This document shows positions 33,953 through 41,107 of a DNA stretch of 64,000 nucleotides, one piece after another. Below the pieces are notes generated by a model that made no database searches, was not told where the DNA came from, and saw only the letters and a program-made list of their open reading frames with translations. Every line of letters begins with the position of its first letter. Within the stretch, counting starts at the first letter, position 1. The stretch lies in contig NZ_CP102267.1 of NCBI RefSeq assembly GCF_025148125.1, forward strand, positions 3,358,501 to 3,422,500, written 5' to 3'. The position numbers and the translations under genes are program-made. The DNA is from Blautia wexlerae DSM 19850 (GTDB lineage Bacteria > Bacillota > Clostridia > Lachnospirales > Lachnospiraceae).

Positions 33953-33968
33953 GTTAGTTCGCGCTAAC
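33953..33968. promoter_or_regulatory. Shared operator, site 1 (ABC operon)
   Basis: GTTAG-TTCGCG-CTAAC, 68 bp upstream of the GTG start of subunit A. On the minus strand a TATTATAT-like -10 element lies just before it, so a protein bound here would block transcription. The same palindrome occurs at 35684-35699 and 40901-40916. Confidence 0.75.
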
Positions 33969-33984
33969 CAACATATAATAAAAT

Positions 33985-34010
33985 AGGTGGTTTACTGGCA
34001 TCAACCACCT
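33985..34010 (-). terminator. Hairpin downstream of the TetR gene
   Basis: AGGTGGTT...AACCACCT, an 8-bp stem followed on the minus strand by TATTTTATTAT. It probably ends the TetR transcript just before the ABC promoter. Confidence 0.55.
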
Positions 34011-34090
34011 GATATTATTATCCTGTCTGAACTTTATTCAGAAATCCAGAACCTGCAACACACATAACCTATTCAGAATTCCTGCATCAG

Positions 34091-34720
34091 TTATACTGGA
34101 AATTCAATATTCCACAATCGTTCCCAGCCACCTGTATTAAATTCTTTCAGTTGATGTACATTTTTCTTTGCAGTCTCCCTGTCTATATCATGCTCAATGA
34201 TCTGAAATACTGATGAAAAAAATCCCGTATAGATCATATGCATAAGGCTTTCCTCTACAACCGGTATTTTTACACCGGCTTCCTTCATTTTTTCCATATA
34301 TTTCAGGCTGGACTTCATTTCCCGCTCCACCATATTGTGTATGAATAATTCAAATTTTCCACTGTCTCCGCATTTCAACAATAATCTGAAATTATCATAA
34401 TGATCATAGATATAATCAACCATCTGCTCCATCCCATCACTGGATGTATCCGACATATTCCTTGTCTGATCACTGGCAGAAAGCTTTTCAAACTCCTCAA
34501 CGATCTGGTCATAAATCTGATAAATATGTTCCATATAAGGATCCGTCAGTGCATCAAAAAGTGCCTCTTTCGTTGGATAATATTTGTAAAATGCGCCAGT
34601 AGTAAGCCCTGCATCTTTTACAATATTTCTTAAAGATGCTCCTGTCAAACCATCTTTCAGGAAATGTTTTCTGGCTGTATCTAATATATTTTTTTGTGTA
34701 TCTTCTGCTTTCGTCGACAT
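34091..34720 (-). CDS. TetR-family regulator
   Basis: A 209-residue regulator from the ATG at 34720 (GAGGA 11 bases upstream); an in-frame start further up lacks a ribosome site. The N-terminal HTH is NILDTARKHFLKDGLTGASL, RNIVKDAGLTTGAFYKYYPT, KEALFDAL, a clear TetR domain. The C-terminal ligand domain (about 60-209) is unassigned. A perfect 36-bp palindrome lies 30 bp upstream. It sits directly before the ABC operon on the same strand and may control it, itself, or both. Confidence 0.9.
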   Translation of the reverse strand: MSTKAEDTQKNILDTARKHFLKDGLTGASLRNIVKDAGLTTGAFYKYYPTKEALFDALTDPYMEHIYQIYDQIVEEFEKLSASDQTRNMSDTSSDGMEQMVDYIYDHYDNFRLLLKCGDSGKFELFIHNMVEREMKSSLKYMEKMKEAGVKIPVVEESLMHMIYTGFFSSVFQIIEHDIDRETAKKNVHQLKEFNTGGWERLWNIEFPV

Positions 34721-34749
34721 TTTTTTCGTATCCTCTAAACTTCTCCTCA

Positions 34750-34785
34750 AAAATATAACAGTGCTATATAGCACTGTTATATTTT
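34750..34785. promoter_or_regulatory. Perfect 36-bp palindrome, probable TetR operator
   Basis: Half-site AAAATATAACAGTGCTAT followed by its exact reverse complement. Length, symmetry and place (30 bp upstream of the TetR start) fit a TetR self-repression site. Confidence 0.85.
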
Positions 34786-34890
34786 AACTCATTACAAGAA
34801 TTTGTCAAGTCTTAGTGTTTCAATTTTTTATTTTCCTCGTGTATTCAGTTTCCACTCCGCAGATGCTTTCTGCAGTTTTACAAGTCTGTT

Positions 34891-35652
34891 CTATTCAGAC
34901 AGATTTTCTTTGCAGAAAAGTTCTATACAGTTCTCAACCATTGTCTGATCATAGTCTGTTGAAATACCTGAGCCAAGCCAGTATGCATAGTCTCCTTCAT
35001 CATATTTTCCAAGTGCCTCCAAATCGCTGCCGTAGCGCAATTCAATATGATAGGTTGTATCATTTGTATCTGGTGCTATGCAGAAATAAGTAAATTCGCC
35101 TGAGTCTGCATCGTCACTTTTAAATTCGTATAACCCACGTACTTCTTCTATTCCAACATAATGATATGTATGGGAAAAGATTTCTTTTCCTTCTGAATCA
35201 TATCCCTTGATCACTGAATCAGAACCATTAAATTCCAGCTTATTTACACCTTCTTTAAAAGAGCAGTCATAAACACCATCGCCATCTTTGTATGCTTCTA
35301 CTGCTTCTTCTCCATAAATTGTTCCTGAAACCATGGATGCTAACTTATCATATGCTGCCTCCGCATTTTCCTCACCAACCAACTCTGTACAATCATCAAT
35401 CCAGATCTGCTGATATTTTTCATCAAGAATTACCGGCCATAGTTCCTGATATGAACCCGTCAAATCAACCAAAAGTTGTTTTGCAGCATCCTGATTTTCA
35501 TCTGCTTTCTGTTTCTTGTCCGTCGTATTTGTACTTTCTGTAACAGTTGCCGTACCTGTACTTTCTGCAAATGTAGCGTTACTACAAGCAACTAACATTG
35601 AAAATGACGTTGCAACTGTTAAAAATAATGTTAAAAGTTTTTTCTGCTTCAT
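34891..35652 (-). CDS. ZinT-like metal-binding lipoprotein
   Basis: A 253-residue lipoprotein: signal peptide with lipobox LVAC, a Thr/Ser-rich linker, then a ZinT-type domain (about 60-253). Family features are YQELWPVILD at the start, GVNKLEFNGSDSVIKGYDSE, SHTYHYVGIEEVRGLYEFKS, GEFTYFCIAPDTNDTTYHIE and ALGKYDEGDYAYWLG. Candidate metal ligands are the His in SHTYHYVG and TTYHIE. ZinT proteins hold zinc or cadmium outside the membrane. AAGGAGG precedes the ATG, and the GTTAG-N6-CTAAC palindrome sits 32 bp upstream. Stand-alone ZinT lipoproteins in Firmicutes are little studied. Confidence 0.78.
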   Translation of the reverse strand: MKQKKLLTLFLTVATSFSMLVACSNATFAESTGTATVTESTNTTDKKQKADENQDAAKQLLVDLTGSYQELWPVILDEKYQQIWIDDCTELVGEENAEAAYDKLASMVSGTIYGEEAVEAYKDGDGVYDCSFKEGVNKLEFNGSDSVIKGYDSEGKEIFSHTYHYVGIEEVRGLYEFKSDDADSGEFTYFCIAPDTNDTTYHIELRYGSDLEALGKYDEGDYAYWLGSGISTDYDQTMVENCIELFCKENLSE

Positions 35653-35683
35653 GAGATGCCTCCTTAAATTAAAAATCGTTGCA

Positions 35684-35699
35684 GTTAGATTCTTCTAAC
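35684..35699. promoter_or_regulatory. Shared operator, site 2 (ZinT-like gene)
   Basis: GTTAG-ATTCTT-CTAAC within a longer dyad (GTTGC-AGTTAGA/TCTAACT-ACAAC). A TAAAAT-type -10 element lies just upstream on the minus strand. It matches the sites at 33953 and 40901. Confidence 0.78.
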
Positions 35700-35758
35700 T
35701 ACAACGCATATTTTATAGATTTCCATATAGAATCTCAATTACTAAACAGACTCTTTTT

Positions 35759-36805
35759 CTATCCATTCAGACTTTCCTGTGTCTTTTTCTTACGGTATTC
35801 CGTTGGTGTCATACCGTATTCTGTACGAAATGCAGATGTAAATTTGTTCGGATTCTGATAGCCAATTTGTAATGCTATCTCCCCGATCGTAAGTTTATTT
35901 TCTTTTAAAAGGCGTTCCGCCATCTGCAGCCTGTACTTTTTCATATAAGCGTACACAGAATTTCCGTATACACCCTTAAAGCATTTTTTCAAAACAGTTG
36001 GTGACATTTTAAAACGCACTGACAATTCTTCAATCGTATAATGCCCCCTATAGTGTCCCTTTAGAAACGCATGAACCTGCTTTATTGCATCAATCTGTAC
36101 ATCCGAAAAATATACATGCTCAGAATTATTTTTCTTTAAATCAAATCCAGTTAATACTAATAATAGTTCCAGAATTTTCACACGAATATAACCATATCTG
36201 ATTTCTTCAGGAACTTTATACAATTCCAAAAAGATATGTTCTATTGACTTATTTGCCCGTATAATAGTAAAACTATGTGTTTTTGAAATGTTACTAATCT
36301 TTTCCAGATTTACAGACAATAATTGCAGTATCCTTTTCATTTCGTCTGTAATCATGGAAAAGTCAAGCGTAATGGTAATTCCATGATAACGCGATGTTGG
36401 AAACTCTGACACATGCCCAGTTTTTTTCAAAGAACAAAATGACAAGTCTCCTGCCGCTATATAACCATATTCATTTTGTTCAAACACGCATTCGCAACGG
36501 CCTTCCATGCAATAGTTTATTTCCATCACACTGGAAGCCGGCTTTTGCTCCTTGTTGCAATACTCCATATGCATATCATTATAAACCAGATCAATTCCTG
36601 GAAACACATGATACAATGTAATCATTCCTGTACCGCTCTCATTTTCCAAATGAAAACATTCACAGAATTCCGTATCCTGTACCTTTTTGCAAGCTGATGT
36701 ACCATATAACTCAATACTGGCAAAAGAATCTGATGATTTTAATTCTATATTCTTATCAGGTTTGGACTTCAATATATTTTCAGCAAGCTCATAAGCATTT
36801 TTCAT
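35759..36805 (-). CDS. AraC-family regulator (PchR/YbtA-like)
   Basis: A 348-residue regulator. Residues ~1-240 are a cupin-like ligand domain, and ~250-340 two HTH motifs (YTIEELSVRFKMSPTVLKKC, FKGVYGNSVYAYMKKYRLQM; IGEIALQIGYQNPNKFTSAF). The MSPTxLKKxFKxVYGxSV pattern is typical of the PchR/YbtA group, which activates siderophore transport genes on binding the siderophore. It is the last gene of the methyltransferase/hydrolase operon (gap of 2 bp). It may regulate the ABC or ZinT-like units. Its ligand is unknown. Confidence 0.88.
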   Translation of the reverse strand: MKNAYELAENILKSKPDKNIELKSSDSFASIELYGTSACKKVQDTEFCECFHLENESGTGMITLYHVFPGIDLVYNDMHMEYCNKEQKPASSVMEINYCMEGRCECVFEQNEYGYIAAGDLSFCSLKKTGHVSEFPTSRYHGITITLDFSMITDEMKRILQLLSVNLEKISNISKTHSFTIIRANKSIEHIFLELYKVPEEIRYGYIRVKILELLLVLTGFDLKKNNSEHVYFSDVQIDAIKQVHAFLKGHYRGHYTIEELSVRFKMSPTVLKKCFKGVYGNSVYAYMKKYRLQMAERLLKENKLTIGEIALQIGYQNPNKFTSAFRTEYGMTPTEYRKKKTQESLNG

Positions 36806-36807
36806 AA

Positions 36808-37593
36808 CTATTTTCCTCTATACCACATCGCAAATGCCAATTCCGGTAATCGGTCAGTCTCAATAATTGTTTCGAGCATTCTGGAAAATCCCTCCGGATT
36901 TTGAATTTGATACTGCATATGGTTGAATCCCTCAAAAACCGGAAAGTTACCGTATATATAAGTCTGCATCACTGCATTTCTGTATTTAAAATGTTCTTCT
37001 ATACTTCCAAATTCCCAGAATGTATGTTTCTGCAATTCTTCTGACAGTTCTGAAAATGGCTTATCTTCCAAACTGTCTGTCAGCTGTCTCCTCAGATTTC
37101 CATACGTCAAGTTCTTTCCTGCCTCTATAAAGTAAGGTTTAATTTTATCATCGTCACACCACATGATTCTCTTTAGTGTTTTTCCTTTTGACCAATATAA
37201 ACTTTTCATTGCTATATATAAGAACGGAACCATGATTCTGCGTGTTGCCTTTCCAATCTGTGCAAACTGCCCGCCATCAAAAAAAACATGCTTTACCGGT
37301 ATTTTTATCTCTGTCAGGAATGCCATGGCGAGATCTGCTCCAATCGAAGATGCAACTATAAGTTCTATTTCTTTGATTCCATGGTTCCCCAAAAATCGTA
37401 CAATCTGTTGTATCTCATCTCTTTTGCTTTGATACCTCTGTCCGGAGCAATACACAGTCGATGTTGGCATAATGCAATAATATTTTTCTGCCATTTTCTC
37501 TGCAACCGGCATACTGCTTTCCCCAGTTACTCCCATTGCATGGAAAAACAGAATGACTGAATTTGATTTATTTCCTGTTGTTTTAAATACCAC
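36808..37593 (-). CDS. Alpha/beta-hydrolase (operon gene 5)
   Basis: A 261-residue protein starting at GTG with AAGGTGG upstream. VILFFHAMGVTGES is the oxyanion strand, VASSIGADLA the nucleophile elbow (Ser in A-S-S-I-G, a variant of GxSxG), and EGFNHMQYQ holds the probable catalytic His. A possible acid is in the CDDDK segment. It is closely packed between a BAAT-like hydrolase and the AraC gene. The substrate is unknown; hydrolysis of an ester in an imported metal chelator is one possibility given the context. Confidence 0.75.
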   Translation of the reverse strand: MVFKTTGNKSNSVILFFHAMGVTGESSMPVAEKMAEKYYCIMPTSTVYCSGQRYQSKRDEIQQIVRFLGNHGIKEIELIVASSIGADLAMAFLTEIKIPVKHVFFDGGQFAQIGKATRRIMVPFLYIAMKSLYWSKGKTLKRIMWCDDDKIKPYFIEAGKNLTYGNLRRQLTDSLEDKPFSELSEELQKHTFWEFGSIEEHFKYRNAVMQTYIYGNFPVFEGFNHMQYQIQNPEGFSRMLETIIETDRLPELAFAMWYRGK

Positions 37594-37615
37594 ACTTCCA
37601 CCTTCTGTCTATTTT

Positions 37616-38551
37616 TTATCTATCTACTCTCTTCCATTTTGCAACAGCATTTCTTACCCGCCAGTCAATATCCAGACGTGCTCTGCGACATTCTTTCGGA
37701 TGTTTTCTTGCTGCCTGAAATGCCAGTTTCACAAAGAGTCCGGATCCAACCGGGAGCATTGTCTTTAGCATGCTCTCCGGAAAAACGAAATGGGTTCCAT
37801 GCTCATAAATGACATAATCCAATCTGCATGTGTGTGAATGTTCTTTCATACGCTGCTTCATACGGCGGATATATTTTGCAGTATCCCACAACACATCATC
37901 TTCAGCACCAATTAACAATACTGTTCCATGGATTTTTTCAATCTTGATCATCTCGTCTTCTGTGATTGGGTGAGCCTTTTCAGAATCATCAAATAGTTTT
38001 CTTGAATTGATCATATCACCGGTCCGTTTTGTTTCTTTCTCAATCACATGCCAGTAATCCGGATGTTTGTAACAAAACGGCATGTATGGAAGTGGTTCTT
38101 CTTTATACGAAAAAAGAGATTCTCCCTCCATTGGCCATTCCTTACAACCATCTCTTTTACCCTGCATAAATCCCTGCCAGATAAAGTCACTCGGTGTCAG
38201 ACCTATCGTCAATGTGATATCCTTAAAATAAGAAGCGGCAGTCAATGCAAGTGTTCCTGTAGTAGATGCCCCGACAATTCCTATCTTCTGATTACCATGT
38301 ATTTTTAACCAACTGATTGCTTTCTCTATACGTTCCAGCGGATAATTATGATGTCCATAATCCTTTTTTGCCGGCGACATCGTCATCACGTTCACACCGA
38401 GTTTATGTAACCATTTCACGGATGTACGCGCCAGATAATCCTCCGGATCATCCCCGATCATCGCAATCATTGCACAGTCTGAGCCTGTTTTACATTTCCA
38501 GTATGCACCATAAAATCCATCTGATTCCACATCAAAATGCCTTTTCTTCAT
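37616..38551 (-). CDS. Alpha/beta-hydrolase, acyl-CoA thioesterase/BAAT C-terminal type (operon gene 4)
   Basis: A protein of 311 residues from the ATG at 38551, spaced correctly from GGGAGGAG; the ATG nine bases earlier abuts the ribosome site. The nucleophile elbow is IVGASTTGTLAL, the acid Asp is in LLIGAEDDVLWDTA, and the His in YEHGTHFVFPES. These match the C-terminal catalytic domain of BAAT/acyl-CoA thioester hydrolases. It shares the operon with two further hydrolases, possibly paralogues. Substrate unknown. Confidence 0.78.
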   Translation of the reverse strand: MKKRHFDVESDGFYGAYWKCKTGSDCAMIAMIGDDPEDYLARTSVKWLHKLGVNVMTMSPAKKDYGHHNYPLERIEKAISWLKIHGNQKIGIVGASTTGTLALTAASYFKDITLTIGLTPSDFIWQGFMQGKRDGCKEWPMEGESLFSYKEEPLPYMPFCYKHPDYWHVIEKETKRTGDMINSRKLFDDSEKAHPITEDEMIKIEKIHGTVLLIGAEDDVLWDTAKYIRRMKQRMKEHSHTCRLDYVIYEHGTHFVFPESMLKTMLPVGSGLFVKLAFQAARKHPKECRRARLDIDWRVRNAVAKWKRVDR

Positions 38552-38574
38552 CTGTATCATCTCCTCCCTTAATA

Positions 38575-39375
38575 TCAGCTATGTTTCTCCAAAACTATTA
38601 TTTTATTTGAGATATTCCGAACAGCCGGAATCTTACCTATTACATAATAAACAGGCATAAGCTCTTTCATTCCTTCAACAAGACTGACTTCCTGCCGAAC
38701 AGAAAATGCCGGTATGATTCTTTGCAGCTCCTTTCTGTTCTTAACTCCCCATGTGAATTTTGCATTGCTTCCCTCTATGGATTTCTCTTTCATATGCTTT
38801 ACAACAAAGGGTGACATGGTTTCGACCATTACTGTAACTTTCTGAAATGATTTATCAATAATAGAAAACATCTTCCTGATATCTTTCTCATACAAATACA
38901 TTGTAAGTCCTTCGATTATTACCAGAATATTCTTACCGTGATAATCGATATCATCTATGTAGGAATCATCCATTGCAGACTTTGCAATCTGATACACCGG
39001 ATCAGTTTCGGTAAGGAACTGGCTCCTTATTTTCATTGTTTCCGGAAGGTCTACATTATACCAGCGCAGATATTTTCCCTTCATCCGGTAGCATCTGGTA
39101 TCCAGTCCGCATGCAATATTTACGACAACTGTATTTTCATGCTTCTCCAAATATTTTCTGACCATCCGGTCTAATACAATTGTTCTCGCAATCACACCAT
39201 AAGTCATAGCGTTATCTTTATCTGCTTTGGAAAAGTCATAATCAAGCTTTTTCACAAGTTCTACTGCAATTTCGTCATTTATTTTAGCATTTTTCTTTCT
39301 TGTTTCTTTTGCTCTTGCATACAAGGTCTGTACCATCGTTTCCGGCACACCTGTCACATTCACTTTTTCTTTCAT
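38575..39375 (-). CDS. SAM-dependent methyltransferase, leucine-carboxyl/PPM type (operon gene 3)
   Basis: A protein of 266 residues from the ATG at 39375, which overlaps the preceding stop (ATGA). VVVNIACGLDTRCYRM is the SAM-binding G-loop of the PPM (leucine carboxyl methyltransferase-like) family, followed by WYNVDLPETMKIR (acidic ribose contact) and LVIIEGLTMYLYEKDI, the family's usual pattern. Relatives methylate carboxyl groups or act in natural-product synthesis. In this operon it may modify a small metal-binding molecule, an inference from context. Confidence 0.85.
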   Translation of the reverse strand: MKEKVNVTGVPETMVQTLYARAKETRKKNAKINDEIAVELVKKLDYDFSKADKDNAMTYGVIARTIVLDRMVRKYLEKHENTVVVNIACGLDTRCYRMKGKYLRWYNVDLPETMKIRSQFLTETDPVYQIAKSAMDDSYIDDIDYHGKNILVIIEGLTMYLYEKDIRKMFSIIDKSFQKVTVMVETMSPFVVKHMKEKSIEGSNAKFTWGVKNRKELQRIIPAFSVRQEVSLVEGMKELMPVYYVIGKIPAVRNISNKIIVLEKHS

Positions 39376-40154
39376 TGTCTGTCGCCTTCCACTGCTTTTT
39401 TTACTTCTTTCACCCATTCTGCACTATGGCAGCAAAACAGTTCTTCATGCTGCATGTTATGTCTTCGGATATCCGGATTTTTGAAATAAGTACAATATCT
39501 CTTTTCGTATTTTTCACCCATCTTTGTTGCATAAAACACGTGAATTGTTGTTCCCGGTACATCAATTCCATGCTGGACTTTCGTAACCAGATCAGAATAG
39601 AACTGATTATAAACACTCTGTTTCGTAATCCATGGACTTCCTCCCTTGTCAATACCAAACATATTTACAAATCCATCAATCAGTTTCTTTCTTGATTCAT
39701 CTGCTTCATTTATTTTCTTTTGCATAAACTTAGGTAATTTACCCGTGTGTACCATTTTATACATAATTGGCACAATGATAGATGACTGGAGCTTTGCCAT
39801 AAACGAACCTGCTTCATCCATATCACTGCTCCCAATGATGCCATGATCTATATGGATTCTTTTCCGCTGAATCAGAAGGGATACAAAACTTCCTCCAAGG
39901 GAACATCCATACGCTGCTTTAATTCTCCCACCATACTTTGTTCTGATTTCTTGCTCAATTTTTTCACATTCATCTTCCATCGAATAAAATTCTGTTTTCT
40001 CGTTCGGATCAAATCCATCATAAGAAACTGCTACCGTATAAAAATAAGAATGTAACCCATCCAGTACATGATCAAAGCTACTATACAGGCAACAGGTACC
40101 GGGAAATAAAAATATCACAGGTTTACGATTGTCTCCACTTTCATAAAATTTCAT
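39372..40154 (-). CDS. Alpha/beta-hydrolase (operon gene 2)
   Basis: A 260-residue protein. VIFLFPGTCCLYSSF is the oxyanion region, AAYGCSLGGSFVSLL the nucleophile elbow with Ser in G-C-S-L-G, and HNMQHEELFCCH the likely His region. It resembles the gene 5 hydrolase in size and layout. Its 3' end overlaps the PPM methyltransferase by 4 bp. Cytoplasmic, with no signal peptide. Substrate unknown. Confidence 0.75.
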   Translation of the reverse strand: MKFYESGDNRKPVIFLFPGTCCLYSSFDHVLDGLHSYFYTVAVSYDGFDPNEKTEFYSMEDECEKIEQEIRTKYGGRIKAAYGCSLGGSFVSLLIQRKRIHIDHGIIGSSDMDEAGSFMAKLQSSIIVPIMYKMVHTGKLPKFMQKKINEADESRKKLIDGFVNMFGIDKGGSPWITKQSVYNQFYSDLVTKVQHGIDVPGTTIHVFYATKMGEKYEKRYCTYFKNPDIRRHNMQHEELFCCHSAEWVKEVKKAVEGDRQ

Positions 40155-40166
40155 AGCTAGTCTCCT

Positions 40167-40808
40167 TCAGGCTTTTCTGACAACACAATGCATCCTCATA
40201 CCTTTGCGGATTTCAAATTTTTCTACTTTTAATCCTACTTTTCTGCAGCATTTCATGACCACATCTCTTGTTGGAACCCGAACATCTCCATGTCCGCATA
40301 TATTTGCCAGAGGCATTTCCAATGTATTCATCAGCCATACCAATACTTTATTGTCACTGGTCACATCCCGCAGGATCAATCTTCCATTTGGACGAAGACA
40401 TCTTTTTACACTGTCAAAAAATGCCTGTGGATCCGGATAATGATGAAAACTCATAGAACAAATAATTGCATCAAATGAATCATTTTCAAAAGGAAAGTTC
40501 TCACAGTCTCCTACAACAAACGTTGCATTTGAAATGTTTTTCTTTTTTGCCTGTTCAATCATGGCCGGAGTCAAATCCAGACCTGTATAATGTCGGTCTG
40601 GATATTTTTTTGATAATAAAGAAATCATCGGAGCAGGTCCGCAGCCGGCATCCAATAAATCTCTAAATGGCTCCTTCTCTAATTCTTCCAGAATATCCGG
40701 ATAATCTTTCTTACACATTTCGTAAATACCAGCATGGTTACTTTCATATCTTCCTGCTACTTTTGTAAATTCAGCAATTGACAGTTTTTTGTATTCTTCG
40801 TTTTTCAT
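40167..40808 (-). CDS. Class I SAM-dependent methyltransferase, UbiE-like (operon gene 1)
   Basis: A protein of 213 residues from the ATG at 40808 (GGAGG 8 bases upstream). The SAM-binding motif is LLDAGCGPAPMISLL, then YTGLDLTPAMIEQAKKK (acidic), VVGDCENFPFENDSFDAIIC, and NGRLILRDVT. A general methyltransferase domain of the Methyltransf_11 type. It heads the six-gene operon, with the third copy of the GTTAG-N6-CTAAC operator 93 bp upstream. Target molecule unknown. Confidence 0.88.
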   Translation of the reverse strand: MKNEEYKKLSIAEFTKVAGRYESNHAGIYEMCKKDYPDILEELEKEPFRDLLDAGCGPAPMISLLSKKYPDRHYTGLDLTPAMIEQAKKKNISNATFVVGDCENFPFENDSFDAIICSMSFHHYPDPQAFFDSVKRCLRPNGRLILRDVTSDNKVLVWLMNTLEMPLANICGHGDVRVPTRDVVMKCCRKVGLKVEKFEIRKGMRMHCVVRKA

Positions 40809-40900
40809 GTTGTTTTCCTCCAATCACATCTGCACCATAAATCAATATTTCATAGAAATCCGTCCTTTTTTACATTGTCTAGTAAATTAACATCATACAT

Positions 40901-40916
40901 GTTAGTCTTGTCTAAC
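40901..40916. promoter_or_regulatory. Shared operator, site 3 (methyltransferase/hydrolase operon)
   Basis: GTTAG-TCTTGT-CTAAC upstream of the first methyltransferase gene. Same arms and spacing as the sites before the ABC operon and the ZinT-like gene. Confidence 0.75.
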
Positions 40917-40930
40917 CTCGATTTTCTAAA

Positions 40931-40968
40931 AAACCGTGTGAAAACAAAACTGTAATTCCACACGGTTT
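40931..40968 (-). terminator. Terminator after glgA
   Basis: AAACCGTGTG...CACACGGTTT, a 10-bp stem with T-rich flanks on both strands, between the glgA stop and the operon promoter. A smaller dyad, ATCTGGTT/AACCAGAT, is at about 41000-41019. Confidence 0.7.
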
Positions 40969-41107
40969 CTTTTCTTCTGTATTCAGTATATCACTTTTAT
41001 CTGGTTTATCAACCAGATTTTGTCTCAATTTGTTACGCACTGCGTAGCCATTTGGAAAGACCAGTACATCGTTTTCGAAATATACACCAGAGCATATTGT
41101 CGGCACA

